This document shows positions 21,100-33,285 of a stretch of DNA of 64,000 bases, piece by piece. Both the position numbers and the translations under genes were made by a program. The notes below the pieces were generated by a model, which made no database searches, was not told the DNA's origin, and saw only the letters and a list, made by a program, of their open reading frames with translations. This DNA is from Gonatopus flavifemur (lineage: Eukaryota > Arthropoda > Insecta > Hymenoptera > Dryinidae), in assembly GCA_018340375.1 (NCBI GenBank), contig JAFFJZ010000011.1:1054001-1118000 (forward strand), in the 5' to 3' direction. Position 1 is the first letter of the stretch, and every line of letters starts with the position of its first letter.

Positions 21100-21579
21100 C
21101 ACTGAGAAAACGGGTTCAGTTAGATATTAGACACACTGTAAAAAATATTCGGGATTTTCCAATACCTATGAAAAGGGAATTTCCTATACTTTTACGGGAA
21201 AAGTGAAATCTTGTACACGTCTAGGAATTTTCACATAAAAATATATTAAAATTGCTATTTTTATGGGATTTTTACTGTGAAATCATAGGATTTTCCCCAA
21301 AATTTACGGGAAATTTTCTGTCTATGTATGTGTTGATTACTTCATATACATTTGTGTGAAATTTCTCATAAAAATTGTTTACTGTGCAGCTAGGAAATCT
21401 AGTCATTCTGAATAAGAATTTAGTTGAAGCAAATGAATTTTATTTGTCACAACTGAACTTTTTAGTTGCCTTTAATGAATTTTTTGATTCCAGACAACTA
21501 GACTTTTATTGACGCCAGCTAAACTTTAGCTGGGACAGCCTAATTTCAGTTGCCGCAGCTAGGTACCTTTCTCTCAGTG
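21100..21579. mobile_element. Modular MITE split by a nested element
   Basis: Starts CACTGAGAAAACGGGTTC and ends CTTTCTCTCAGTG between TA dinucleotides. The interior repeats agttg, caact and gct...agc palindromic words, including gctgggacagc. It is interrupted at 21134-21386 by another element. Confidence 0.8.
21134..21386. mobile_element. Nested MITE, CACTGTAAAAAAT terminus
   Basis: The left end CACTGTAAAAAATATTCGGG and the reverse complement of the right end, CACAGTAAACAATTTTTATG, are imperfect inverted repeats. The inside is AT-rich with tacgggaaa-type inverted words. It lies within the element at 21100-21579. Confidence 0.7.
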
Positions 21580-21596
21580 TACTACAATTTTAGTTG

Positions 21597-21817
21597 CACT
21601 GTCAGAAATATCTGGAAGTTTTTTTCAATCACGTACATGAAATCAGGTTCATATACATTCTGCATGAAATTTAATGCACAAAAACATGAAAAAATTAGAG
21701 ATTATGCTATAATTTACATTCAATTCATGTGAAATGTGCATGAAACTGAATTCATGTACGTACTTGAAAAAAACTTCCAGTAAAAACATTAAAATTAATG
21801 CAGAAATTTTTAACAGT
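21597..21817. mobile_element. MITE family E copy 2
   Basis: Aligns end to end with 5380-5603, sharing the CACTGTCAGAAATATCTGG start and aattaatgcagaaatttttaac near the end. It appears to sit inside another cagttg-rich repeat that resumes at 21818. Confidence 0.88.
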
Positions 21818-22177
21818 ATGATTTTACCGTAGTGAATTTTAGATACACCACAGCTGGTGTAAAATATATCACAGCTGATGTGGAATATTCCTCAGTTGAT
21901 TTATATCTTACATTTTCTGCTGTAAAACCAACTAAAATTTGATGACATGAACTAGGTTATGAATTGTCCATATATTGACTTTAAAGTAATATGAATTTAA
22001 CCATTTTTTTTTCTCGGTACGGTCATTATGATAGAATTTCATTGATCTAAAGACGCTTGTAAAAATAATCCATAAATGCTTCATATACATATAAACCATA
22101 TTTCATTCATATATGAACTTTGAAAAAATCATATATATATATATAAATCATATAAAATTCATATATGGGCCATATAT

Positions 22178-22470
22178 GCATAGGCGTGCCCAGGTTAGCG
22201 AAATTGTGGGTGCTCAAGCGGCAAATTTTTTGAAATTATATATAATTTATATATACATGAATTATATATAAACTATATCGAATTAGGTATGAATTACATA
22301 TAATTTTACAAATTTTCCACTTTGTTGTCAGTACCCTTGTTTTTATTGAGCTAGCATTTCTATGCTGTATTGTTTCTTCTAGATAATATTTTTGTGGAAA
22401 GGAATAGATATTAGACTCTGAATTGAGGGTGCCAATGCACCCACGGCACCCACGGTAGGCACGCCTATGC
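22178..22470. mobile_element. Element with GCATAGGCGTGCC termini, about 293 bp
   Basis: Terminal inverted repeats GCATAGGCGTGCC and GGCACGCCTATGC. A gggtgc-rich stretch near each end contrasts with the AT-rich core. If the element proper starts at TAGGCGTGCC, the flanks read TGCA on both sides, a possible 4-bp target duplication. Superfamily not assigned. Confidence 0.8.
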
Positions 22471-22539
22471 ATGTATTACTGTATAAAATTCATATATGAT
22501 TATTCCACCCATTTAAAGACCAAACGTGACCCATTTATA

Positions 22540-22805
22540 CACTATTAGAAATTTCTGATTGAATTTCCAATTACATGTAATGGAAGCAAAAGTTATTCAC
22601 GTAACTGAAAAGTTTATTGAAATTCCAATTACATTTGAATGAAATTTCAGTTACGAAAATACATATTAATGTATGATATAATTTAGCAAAAATTGAAAAT
22701 TCAGTGGCGTGTAAATGAATTCTCATTTCAATCACCAAGAATTGGAAATTTCATTTACAAATGTGCATGAAAAATATGTTTAATTTAAAGATATTTCTAA
22801 CAGTG
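22540..22805 (+). mobile_element. MITE family J copy 1, 266 bp
   Basis: Starts CACTATTAGAAATTTCTGAT and ends GATATTTCTAACAGTG. It aligns with the reverse complement of 42083-42354 over its whole length. The words aattacatttgaatgaaatt and ttcagttacg are conserved. Confidence 0.88.
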
Positions 22806-22978
22806 TTGAGCACACAGCGCCATATACGGAATATATATACCATATATGGCCGATAAATGAATTATAAAGGAGTCACATATGGACCTGTGTGATCATACAT
22901 GTATGTTTGGATGAATCTATGCATGTATTTATGTACGTATGTTTGGTCATGGATGCCACAAATATTGTTCATTTTTAC

Positions 22979-23049
22979 TAGGGAAAATATTTTATAGATA
23001 CCATTGGATGGAATATTATTTTATCTCAATGATTTTTTCTTCTCGTTGT
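22979..23049. mobile_element. Right-end fragment of MITE family I
   Basis: Contains ttttatagataccattggat and tatctcaatgattttttctt, the signature of the family I end. The left half is absent. Confidence 0.55.
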
Positions 23050-24231
23050 AAGAATAGAGATTCAGTAGAAAATTCTTCAATTATTTTCGAAATTTTTGAA
23101 AGAGTTTGGCGGCAATGTGGACGTGATTATCGATGCGTACATACACTACGAAACTATTAGAATGGTTTCCTCTTTCCACTGATACACACATATATCTCTA
23201 GCGTAGTTTCACGTAAGCCGGCACCGTCGCCGGGATTTAAACTCAAGCGCGGAAAGCTTATACAAAGCTAGAAATTTATTGGATGGAAATCCTCCCAACA
23301 TAAGCGTGCAACTTCTCCATATATAGGAGCGAACTTGCGGAGGAGGATTAACACTTTCCTATCTCATTCTCAATGCGCCGCCATTTTCAGTAAAGTCTTC
23401 TTTACGCCATCGGCCTCCCTTTTGTATTTGTTTTGTTTGTATTTTCGCATCCTTGCGGCTCCCTTTTCTTTGGTTTTAACGATTACTCTCGTCCATTACT
23501 TGGCTATTGAATTTCCGCAATCGCTCAAATTTTATATCCCGCACCCACGTTATAAATTATGGCAGATAGATAGATAGATCATTTATTGCGTTTGGCTACA
23601 TTCGTTCCCATAGCAAGGGGGTAAATGAAAACATATAAAGATATAATTTTCCTTGAAATTACTAAATTTTTACGCATTTAGGATTCAGCTAAAGTGATGC
23701 GTATTCATGTGAGATTATGCGTTTCTCATTCATTTAATATGAATACTCTTATTTCGCAACTATTTTTTATAAACTACCAGTGTCTTGAGAGAATTTTCAT
23801 TTGTTCAATATTCATTTTTCCAAAATCGTAGAGGCATATACTCAATTGAAGAAGCAAGTAACAGTGATATATCTTTTCTGATTGAGAGGGATTTTTCCTC
23901 CCATTTACAGATCACTTTTTTTTTGGGTGTCCATTCATTCGATTATGATGAAAATCATATTAGACTTCAGTAATTCCATTTAAACGGTTCGATATGAGTT
24001 TTAACCGAGTTGACTGAGGAGTGAGAAAAATTTGGTTGCTCAAAAATCGACATTAAAAAGAAGTTTTTCTTCGAAATTGGCATTATTCTTCAATGAAGTC
24101 AAGACAGTTACGGAAGCCATGTACCCATCTATTGACAGAGTATTCTTATTATCATTCAATATAATTCGCTTCGATTGTTTTTTTAGCAATTCATACCATA
24201 CTTTTCTTATTACAAAATTATTCATTACGAA
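23050..24231. other. Non-coding, mostly unique
   Basis: No repeat partner or convincing frame is seen. 23210-23560 is less AT-rich than its surroundings and contains an 80-codon frame without a domain. A short gata repeat lies at 23564-23578. Confidence 0.35.
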
Positions 24232-24384
24232 CACTGTAAAAAGTCGAATCAAATAAAGCTGCATCTTACTTGAAAACTGAATTGAAATTCAGTCTCTTTC
24301 ACTGTGTCGGCATTTGTTTTCGATGCTCACTTTCAGTCGAAACAGGGCTAGTTTTGATGGAAGTAAGTTTTACTCTTCCCAGTG
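24232..24384 (+). mobile_element. MITE family F copy 2
   Basis: CACTGTAAAAAGTCGAATC at the left, TACTCTTCCCAGTG at the right, TA after the end. It is shorter than 49598-49780 because of an internal deletion after gggctagttttgatgg. Confidence 0.85.
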
Positions 24385-27300
24385 TATTTACAATTCACTG
24401 AATTCAAAGATGTAAAAATTGAATGGAAATCTATTTTGCCACTTTTCATCCTATTTATGTTTCATGATAAAGATTCAAGTCTAGATTATTCAACAATGTA
24501 CAGAATATATATGTTACGACATTCTAGGTAATCGAGCGCGCATTCCTGATAGGCTGTACATTAGTGAGAGAAATGTTCTTCTACTGGACTAACACGGTGT
24601 TTATCGACCATATCTCTAAGTACCTTCCGACTCTCGAGTTTATACCCTCCCATGTACAATTAGAGTTAAAGGATAACCACAATTTCCCAACACCGCTTCT
24701 CCCAGTCAATACCTTGCACGATTTACGTATACGAACGTATCTTATATCTACAAATCGTGAGTTCACGTGAGTTATTGACAGAATGTAGTATCTAAGAATC
24801 AACTGGTCAGTGAATAGAGAATGAATCAAGATAAAGCTATTATTGGAATATATGTTTAGATATGTTGGATTTTCATGATGTTCTAAGGCTATAGCATCCC
24901 CAAAATAACCGAGATATCGCGAGACCGGATCAAATTACTGATGTGATTTTAGTGGCTATAATGAAACGAAGTTCAACATATGATAATATTGTATGCCTTA
25001 AACGTTCCGATGATTTCTTGTAATCGAATAAAATTAATTATCCTTCATTCATTTTATCCTAGTTTAATTTTTGTGACTGCAACTGTTGCTTTTACTACTA
25101 CTATTATTAATATTATTACTACGATTGTCTTCGCTTTGACTACTATCATCCCTATCACCACCACGAATACCACACCAACTAGTTTGCTTCTGTGGGATAG
25201 TTGATGCTTGGGAGGCATGGCAAAAGACCGTTAGCCGTGTAACAGCATCTGGGATCTCTGGCACAGCATCCAAGGCTGTTTTCAGCGAGAAACAAGGGAT
25301 GATGGAAGAAGAAGAGATGTGAGCCAAGAAGATGGCAAACAAGGATAGATTAGTGGAGGTGGAAACACGTGTTCGATGTTCTGGGTGGACTTGAGATTAG
25401 GGTGGTTAGAACCGGGTGGTAGAAAAATAAGAAGGTCCAAAGGGGAACGGAGTAGGGGGTTGAGCGGGTAGTAAATGGAGTCGGTAAGATGTCGTTACGT
25501 GCATCCGGTGCTTCTCTAACTGAATTCTGATCCAAGGAACTCTACCGGTTCATATACGTATGGCGTTATTGAAAGAGGAAGAAAAGGGAGAAGACAAGTT
25601 TTTGTAGGGACTTTTAAATCATGGAACCGTTGGATATTAATATAGATTACGATTGTAGGTTCATTGGCTCAAGCTATCGAATGTATTGTTGTGAGTACCA
25701 GATTATTTTAGTTATTATTACTACCATTACCATTATCGCTATCATGCGTTTTTCTAAACTCTCAATGGTATCAACTTCTGTCTATGCTCAGTTAACTTTT
25801 TGAACATTGGCATTCTCTTTCATAAATCGAATCATTTTTTTGCAGGAAATTTATTTGTATAATAACAATTTGGAATTTAAAGCTGACTACTATAGTGGCC
25901 TGCCTGGTCCTTAAGAGGTACATTGTGGCCATTCTACCGAACATACCTGACATTGTATTAGAACTATCATTGTCTTCCTGAATATAATTTATTTTGAATA
26001 TGAGACTTTTTTCTTTGTCTCCTTCCTTTTCTTCTTTATCATTCGTTTGATTCCTAAGGGGGGCGAACTGATCATGCATTTCGCCAAAATACTAATTTTG
26101 TCATAAGTAGAGACCGACTCTGGTTGAAGAAATCCATTGAATTTGTCAAGATCAAACCTCGTGAGATTTGATGAGAACAGTGTCCGACATTCATTGAGAT
26201 TTGACAAGATTTCATGAGATTGTCATTATAGAGAGATTTATGAAACTGATCGAATCTCGTTGAAGAATAATCAGATGAGATTTAATCAGACTTTGGTCCA
26301 ATTCTAATGAGATTTGATGAAATTCGATAGGTCTTTTTAATCGAGAGACCGAAAATTTTGGCGAAAGATCATAAAAGTTGAGTTTTAGCCCATTGGTTTC
26401 GATTAGAAATTGAAATTGGAGGTGAAAAGTTTGAATAAATCTCCTAATATTGCAACTATCATACTCATCCGCACATATCAATATACTCAACAGAATGACT
26501 CCGAATTTCAGTTTACAATTTCGGCGGACAGTCGATATAAAAAATTGCAGGGTGACTTCTCTTCTAACAACTGGTTACAAGTGAAGCTCGTGAGTTTAGA
26601 AACTCGAGTTAAAAAGTGGAACCTGATTCAGTTCTGATTCATTGCTTATTACGGAATGAACCAGAATGGATTTTATTTTGCGCCCTGATCTCGGCCTGTT
26701 CTCAACCTGATCTTGCTTTCAAAATTCTCATTGAACCTCATGTTAACCTTTTTTCGACCTCATTCAACTCTGGATCGTTGTATATTACGGAGTCAATCAG
26801 ACTTCAAAAGATATTACAATTTTTCGACTCAGGGATCTTGTGACTCTGGAGAAATAATATTACAAACATTCAAAAAATATACTATATGAATTATAATGCT
26901 AATTGAGTTAAAATTGTCTGAATAGGGTGACTTGAGAGCTAAGGTCTAAGGTTCCTGTGAGGAACCATCGTCGGGATGATAGCCTAATGATTTACCGTGC
27001 AAAGAGAATTGATTTTATTTTCCAACAAAAAACACCCAGAAAACGAGAAAGAAGCGGGAGAAGGGAAAATTAGAAAGAAAGTTTTTTTTGGTTTTAAGAA
27101 TTCATGTTTATACATAGAACGATGGTTTTCTGTTGGCTCTGATTCAAATTGAAAAATACATTGGCAATGGTTGAACCCTCACATTTAGTTTGGAGTGAGG
27201 ATATCTCGGAAGAAAACGAAGGGAGAGAACACGGAATATAACTGATCGTATAGATCGCGGGTAGAGAGACAAGGGTTCAACTGGTTTCTCCTTCGTACAT

Positions 27301-27989
27301 ACAATTTTGGAAGAGACCAAATCGTTCGAAAAGGGATAAGTGAGTTTATAATGAAAATCGTCCAGTTATGCTTGAATTTGTGGAGGCGTTGAGATCCTTC
27401 GTCAACATATTATTTTTCACCAGACAGGCAAACACATAGAACTAAAAGCGAACCAGTCGTAAAAACCAAAAGAAAAAGAGAGAAATATCCAGTCGTTTCG
27501 TGATATATATAATTGCTCTGCTAACCCTTCCTACTACCCTTCCACTGCCTCTGATACCAATCACCTACGTTTACACACACTCCTCACTGTGTGCAATCCC
27601 ACGGGTAAAATGGCAAATAACAAACGTTTGCCTATCACGTTAAACCCCATCCTTTTCTTTTTTGTTCCATTGTAATTTACATTTTCTGTTCTTACGAATT
27701 GTTGGTCATGAGGAGATGGTCATTTATTGAAAAAGAAAAACTTGCAAGACATCTGTTAATCGTGTGGATGGGATCGCTCGACTTATATGGATTTCCAAAA
27801 TGATTCCTTGTCTGTTTCTCTATTTTACCCTCACAGACAGAGAAAATTTACTCTAAGATTATCATGAGAAATAATTCAAATCAAGTTTCTCGGCATTTCC
27901 ATAAAAAATTCAATTTCCCACGCAACAAGAAAAGATTTAGGTGAATGTTAGACAGCTGAAAATTGATTCAAATACTTTCGGTACTTTTG
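24385..27989. other. Long MITE-free block
   Basis: No inverted-repeat element was found in 3.6 kb. 25080-25180 is an irregular tact/tatt/atcacc simple-sequence stretch. 25270-25640 and 27020-27310 are purine-rich. 26145-26330 repeats a gagatttgatga-like word at irregular spacing (about five copies), and 26690-26790 repeats cctgat/cctcat words; both look like eroded arrays. Open frames of 60-95 codons show no domains. The best candidate uses are intronic or regulatory. Confidence 0.4.
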
Positions 27990-28145
27990 CACTCAGAGAA
28001 ATTTGCATATACTTACAATAAGTAAGTACATCTAGATAACTATTTGAAAATTGTATTCATGAAAGTTTATTCGAATCAATTGAATATTTTATGGTGACTA
28101 TTCAACTAAATATTTTATTGTTCCCGGAAATTTTTTCTCTCAGTG
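27990..28145. mobile_element. Short MITE, CACTCAGAGAAAT terminus, 156 bp
   Basis: The left end CACTCAGAGAAATTTGC and the reverse complement of the right end, CACTGAGAGAAAAAATTTC, are inverted. TA follows the right end. Part of the interior (tattcaactaaatattttattg) resembles family I. Confidence 0.72.
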
Positions 28146-28237
28146 TAGACGCAAAATACTTGATGTCGGATTTGAATATTTTTGCAATCCCCAAAACTAT
28201 GTATGATATGTTTCCATAAGCTTTTGAATTGCAGTTA

Positions 28238-28477
28238 CACGGAAAAAAGAGAATGGAGAAATTCACCGTATAGGATGACAACGCGTTGCTCCGAGCCTTG
28301 AAATGGAAGTTTTTGCAAAATATATTGTCAAATAATTCACATTATGAGACAAAAATAGATATTTCTCTTATGATGTGGATTATTTGACAATATATTTTGC
28401 AAAAACTTCCATTTCAAGGCTCGGAGCGACGCGTTGTCATCCTATACGGTGAATTTCTCCATTCTCTTTTTTCCGTG
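28238..28477. mobile_element. MITE family A copy 2, near-perfect palindrome
   Basis: Terminal arms of about 100 bp differ at one position: gcgttgctcc on the left, gcgtcgctcc as the complement of the right. The ends are CACGGAAAAAAGAGAATGG and its exact complement, between TA dinucleotides. This is the least eroded copy of the family and probably a recent insertion. Confidence 0.96.
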
Positions 28478-29494
28478 TACAGTTTTTTTTTCTAGATTTT
28501 TGGGAAAACTTTGTCCAATTTTAAGAAACTTGATCAAATTTTCAGAACATATTCCGAAATATTCATCTGAAAATCCAGAACTTTCTGAAATTTCCAGTAG
28601 GAACCTTTTTACAGCGTATGTAATGTTCTCTACGATTTGCGTAATGTCAATTGAAAACTGACATCTTCCTTAAGATTCTTCTCCGTAGAGGACAATTGAA
28701 TTTCAATTGCCACAGCTACATGCTTTTCTTCCAGTGTATGTATGTTTATCATCATGAAGAGAGTACAATTTTTTGCTCTTTGCTGCATGATTTCATACCG
28801 CTTAAACTATGTAACTTGAAACTTCATGCATAATAATAATTTTGACAAAAAAATCTTCCCTCGACTTCAATATGAATATGATTAAAATTTTTATTTTCAT
28901 ATCAAAAAATGTTATCATAAAGGTTCTCCTCTTTGTTTATCATAACAAACATATAAACATATATTTTTTGAAAATGTCCCCTGGAATTTGAAATTTAATT
29001 CAGAATACATTTCGATTTATTTGGCGTCCATCATGTGAGTGTTGATGAGAAAAGTGTTACATTCTTGACCGTGACTAGTATGTACTAATCTAGTGCTTCC
29101 TCAGAGGCTCATTAAGGCATTTGCATTTCATTTCGTAGTTCCACTTCAAGTTCATGATACTTTCTTATCTCTTTTTCTCTCTTTTGCCCCCTCTCACTAT
29201 AGCTGTCGTATTTCCACTTACGGAACCTGGAGAACCCTAACCCCTCTTTTCTCGTATAAATATTAATGCAACATCCTCTCCTCTCTTGGGGGTTTTTGTT
29301 CCTCACTGTTTTGAAGAACCATTCCTCTCCTCTCTTCTCCTCCCATTTCAAGTGCTTTGAATGCTGATGCGCTTCGTGAGGTTCACGTTCCTCTCTTTTG
29401 AGCATCTTCCCTGGGCATACATGTATTCGTATAGTATGTAAATGTCTATTATATTCTTGCCCCCTTTTCTCTCTCTCTTCCTTCCCCCCCCCTT

Positions 29495-29532
<38 letters not shown>

Positions 29533-29808
29533 CCCACCTTCTGCTTCTACAAATACATATATGTCGTTAAATTTAAGCGTGTACAAGGCTCGACCCCCTG
29601 TCTCTGTAATGAAACGGGATTTATGAGAATCTTTTGTCCTTATAAAAGATTCAAAAGGAAGGGGTTTACAAAAAAGGAAAGAAATTATTTATCATGAATA
29701 GATCAAATTCGTGAAAGAATGCTATTTCGATTGGGGCAGTAAAAAATCAAATCAACATAGCCAACTTTGACACAGCCACGTAGATGTTTTAATAATTCAT
29801 TATTCACA
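28478..29808. other. Non-coding, pyrimidine-rich island
   Basis: 29150-29540 is pyrimidine-rich (plus strand), ending in the CT microsatellite at 29504-29532. The 141-codon minus-strand frame there is Glu/Arg-rich because of composition. No gene is supported. Confidence 0.4.
29504..29532. repeat. (CT)n microsatellite
   Basis: A run of alternating CT interrupted once by G, next to C-runs. Confidence 0.95.
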
Positions 29809-30035
29809 CACTCACAGAAAGGATTTCTTGAAATGAGAAAATGTTTCTTGTTGCTGGGACAAAACTCATTTTTTCCTTGAGCCTGGAAAATTTTACTTGA
29901 ATCAAGAAAATTTATTTTGAAACCAAAACGAACTTCTCTTGATTCATGTAAAATTTTCTAGACTCAAGAAAAAAATGAGTTTTGTCCCAGCGATGAGAAA
30001 AATTTTCTTATTTCAAGAAATCCTTTCTGTGAGTG
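29809..30035. mobile_element. MITE, CACTCACAGAAAGG terminus, 227 bp
   Basis: The arms CACTCACAGAAAGGATTTC and complement extend about 95 bp with few differences, including the shared block gctgggacaaaactcatttt. Almost the whole element folds into one hairpin. The termini match those at 36086 and 37053. Confidence 0.95.
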
Positions 30036-30056
30036 CATAGGGATTGTTTCACGAAA

Positions 30057-30144
30057 GTTATGGTAGAGTAAGGTATATATGGTAGAGTAAGAGATAGGTA
30101 GTTATGGTAGAATAAGGTATATATGGTAGAGTAAGAGATATTTG
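30057..30144 (+). repeat. 44-bp tandem repeat, two copies
   Basis: The unit gttatggtagagtaaggtat plus atatggtagagtaagagata and a short tail is repeated twice with one or two substitutions. Each unit itself contains two ggtagagtaag words. Confidence 0.93.
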
Positions 30145-31557
30145 ATGGTATAGGTAATTTGGTGATCATTTTTCAAATCCTTATTATCAATTAGTAAATC
30201 GTTCTAAAAGCACTGGCTCATGTCATACGTTTACGAAACAGTCTCTTGTAATCGCATAACATCAGTTTGTGTATTGAAATCGATTTTTTCAATTTATATA
30301 AAACGCTTGCGAAATTATCACCGAATTATCTATATCAAAAAAATTACCTTACTCTACCCTACCATTACAGTGCAAGGAAAAGGTTTTATAAATAAATAAA
30401 AATTTATTCAAATCAAATACATGTTGTTATGGGGAAAAGGGGTTGAGACACAAAAATAGCATATTTTTGCCATTGTTTTTCCAGAGTACCTTATTCATGA
30501 TTATTTGCATAATTGTTAAACATTATTAATCATTAATCAAAGGATGTTCTGATGAATTTTCAGAAAAAAATATTGAGATTGAGCCAGTGGTAGCGGTGAA
30601 AACCGAGTCAACCCAAAAAAAAAGTTTCCATGTGACAGTCAGGATAACTCATGATTACTTCGTCTGAAATCAGAAAAACAAAAAGTTTTACTTAGTACAT
30701 AAGTTTATCTTGCATTTGAAAGGAGGGATCGACAAAATATTCATTTTAGAATATTTGGTAAAGGTGCAATAAAAAATCCTGATTTTCACCAAAAATTGTT
30801 CTTTGCGTTGAATTGGAAAGTAAGTTGTAATTGAAGAAAACAGCAATCTTTTGTTCAAATCCAAGATAAACTCATGTACCAACAAAATCTTCTTGGTGTT
30901 TTAATTTCAAATGAAGCAATCATGAGTTATCCTGACTACCGCGTTTTTTGAACTGACTCGTGTCTCGCCACTACTACTGCCTTAATCTTCAATATTTGTT
31001 CATGAAAATTCATCAAGATATTCTCCGATTATCGCTCAATAGTGTACAACAATTATAAAAATATTAATTAATGAGGTACTCCGGGAAAAAAATCACAAAC
31101 ATATACTTTTTGTTTGTATCTCAGATCCTTTTTCCCCCTCAAGGGGTTATAACGGTGTGAAAGATTGAAAACCGAGTTATTTTTCCGGGATTCTTTTTTT
31201 AAGAAACGGCTGCACCGATTGAAATTGTGTGTTTTTCTTAAATGCGTCATGAAGTTAACAGAAAATTTTTTTCTCATATATATGGTCCTAATCAAGTACA
31301 AGAACGTCTACAAGGTGACATATGAAAAAACTGACCCCCATGCGGTCGACAGCGCCAACATCAGACTTCCGAAATGAAAAATTCGAAAAGATGATCAAAT
31401 TATAGTAGAATAACTATTGTAGCATTGTAGGGAATTTTAAAATTTTGATTAGAAAAAAATAGCGGACTTTGAAGAAAAAAAGTTGAATTTCTCACTAAGG
31501 TTTTGCAGTGAATTGTTGATGAGAAAAAAATCAGTAAATTCAAAAAAAGTATACGAT
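30145..31557. other. Non-coding, old repeats
   Basis: 30560-30660 and 30850-30960 share inverted words (tgacagtcaggataactcatga / atcatgagttatcctgac), a spaced inverted pair around 30590-30960. 31080-31260 has cccctcaaggggttataacgg and gattgaaattgtgtg stretches typical of decayed repeats. No gene is supported. Confidence 0.4.
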
Positions 31558-31739
31558 TCCTGGGAAAAATTTAAATTTCGGTTCGCCAAACGGGACTGGT
31601 GCAGGCGTGTTGCATTTTTGTGCGGTGTTGTTGCAGACAGAGCGCGAGCGCATCATGCCTGCAACAGTACCGCACAGAAACGCAACACGCCCACACCAGT
31701 CCTGTTTGGTGAGCCCAAAATTCAAATTTTTACTCGGGA
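31558..31739. repeat. GC-rich foldback, arms about 83 bp
   Basis: The left arm holds gggactggtgcaggcgtgtt and the right arm its diverged complement (cgcccacaccagtcctgttt). The centre is a short palindrome, gcgcgagcgc. Arm identity is roughly four in five. It stands out from AT-rich surroundings. Two opposing open frames over it are mirror images created by the palindrome. Confidence 0.85.
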
Positions 31740-31984
31740 TGCTGCGATCATGATGCGTTTTTTGAAGAGAATCAAATTTGGATCAAGTTGATCGGACAAA
31801 ATTTGGGTTATGCTGTCAACCAAGTTAAAAAACATGATTTCCAGAAAAACATGTTTGAAGTTTCAAAAAGGGAAATCGAGTGATGCAATCTAAATATTAA
31901 TATAAAACATATACACATATACACATTATATGTATAATATTTCTTCTCATTAAAAATCGATTTTTTTCTGACTCTTATAACCCT

Positions 31985-32790
31985 ACAATGATAATTCAGT
32001 GATATTTGGTTGGAATAAACTTTTGTTAAGAATTGCAGGGCTAAATGCTCAAACACGCTGAACGCTCGAACGTTTCGAATCTGACCCAGGAGTCCAACAG
32101 AACGAGAAAAAAAAATTCGTCAAAATGAAAAATAAAAAATACAGCCTGTTAAAACCCATCAAACCACACACTTTGCCCATGAAAAATTCTTCTCTATCAT
32201 CAATAGTTTGTAAGATAAAAATTAAAAAGTGAGAATTTTCATTTCCTCAAAATGAATAGAATTCAAATTATATTTTGCGATTATTTAGCGAGAAGTCATT
32301 GGAATGACTTGAAATTTTGATATACAGCTCCATCAATGATCTCCAATAACCACGAGTGAGTTGAAATGGTGAAAGGATTCTATCATTCAATGTATATTTT
32401 AATAATAAACAAATACTGTTGAGAACACGCGTTTTCAAGTTCCTATGGAAAAAAGTGTCGAAGGAATTTTCGATTTGAGAAAATTCAAAGCGACAAAGTT
32501 GTTCGTCAATGCTCGAAGAAGTTTTCCTGAATCAATCGAGTGAAAAATGAAGGAGTTATTGAACATTGTTTACAATGACGCGTCCCACTCACCGTCATGG
32601 CAATGCTATTGAACTATGATACACGACTTTACATGCTAGACGGTTCATAAGCGAGTCGCCCCATTGTGGACAATGTTCAACAACCTCCTTCATTTTTCAC
32701 TCGATTTCATTGGGCTCTTGGATGAAATTCAGAACGTGTTCGAGCGCTCAGCGAGTTTCAGCATCCGGGCCTTTAATTGATCAGTTAGAT
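31985..32790. repeat. Repeat family C copy 2, palindrome
   Basis: Aligned with 3335-4070 (see there). Inner arms: 32531-32582 (gtgaaaaatgaaggagttat, then gaacattgtttacaatg) and the complement at 32655-32710. Outer arms: gaacgctcgaacgtttcgaa and its complement near 32735. No coding sequence is visible. Confidence 0.7.
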
Positions 32791-32806
32791 TATGAGAATC
32801 ATGATA

Positions 32807-33285
32807 CACCGAGAGAAAAAGCATGCTTTGAACTCTCTAAATTCCTTGGAGTGAAAATTCACTCTTGCCGAGTGAAAATACTGCGACTCCGAAAGAGTGA
32901 AAAATTTCACTCTTAAAGAGTGTATTTTCACTCTATAAGAGTGGAAATCAACTCTGGTGTTTGGAGTGAAAAACTCACTCTTAGGAAAAAGAGTGAATAT
33001 TGACTCTTAAAGAGTGAAATTTCACTCTTCAAGAGTTGAGCTCCAACTCCGTTCTAGAGTTGCAGTATTTTGACTCTTTGAAGAGTGAATATTCACTCCA
33101 AAGAATTTAGAGAGAACGAAAGAGAACACTTCCCCTTTCAAACGCATTTGATACGAGCTCATGTTTTTTGGATATGAGTTCCATGCCTTCTAAGCATGTT
33201 GCCATGCGTTAAAAGCATATTCTAAAAACAGCGTTAAGAGCGTAAAGGGCTCCCTTGCGTTTAGAGCATGCTTTTTCTCTCGGTG
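32807..33285. mobile_element. MITE, CACCGAGAGAAAAAGCATGC termini, 479 bp
   Basis: The ends CACCGAGAGAAAAAGCATGC and GCATGCTTTTTCTCTCGGTG are a perfect 20-bp inverted repeat between TA dinucleotides. The right third repeats gcatg/catgc/gcgtt words (agcatgttgccatgcgtt, agcgttaagagcg). It hosts the GAGTG array element at 32833-33114, which splits it near the left end. Confidence 0.93.
32833..33114. mobile_element. Modular element, GAGTG-N6-CACTC array, 282 bp
   Basis: The termini ctctctaaattccttggagt and its complement form an inverted repeat of about 57 bp. Eleven palindromic modules of the form GAGT(G/T)...(C/A)ACTC start at 32849, 32870, 32895, 32918, 32939, 32964, 32991, 33012, 33033, 33057 and 33083, 21-27 bp apart. 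Several are perfect 16-bp palindromes (gagtgaaatttcactc). It has no coding capacity and is nested in the element at 32807-33285. Confidence 0.9.

Larger units (their letters stand above)
22050..22985. repeat. CATATATG-rich repeat hosting two insertions
   Basis: 22060-22177, 22471-22539 and 22806-22985 are dense in catatatg, atatatggccatatatg and catgtatg words and end in a T-run plus actaggg. The elements at 22178-22470 and 22540-22805 interrupt it. It resembles positions 1-115. Confidence 0.5.

Noticed and set aside
29112..29537. 141-codon Glu/Arg-rich frame, minus strand
   Set aside because: Direct translation of a pyrimidine-rich tract and a CT microsatellite.
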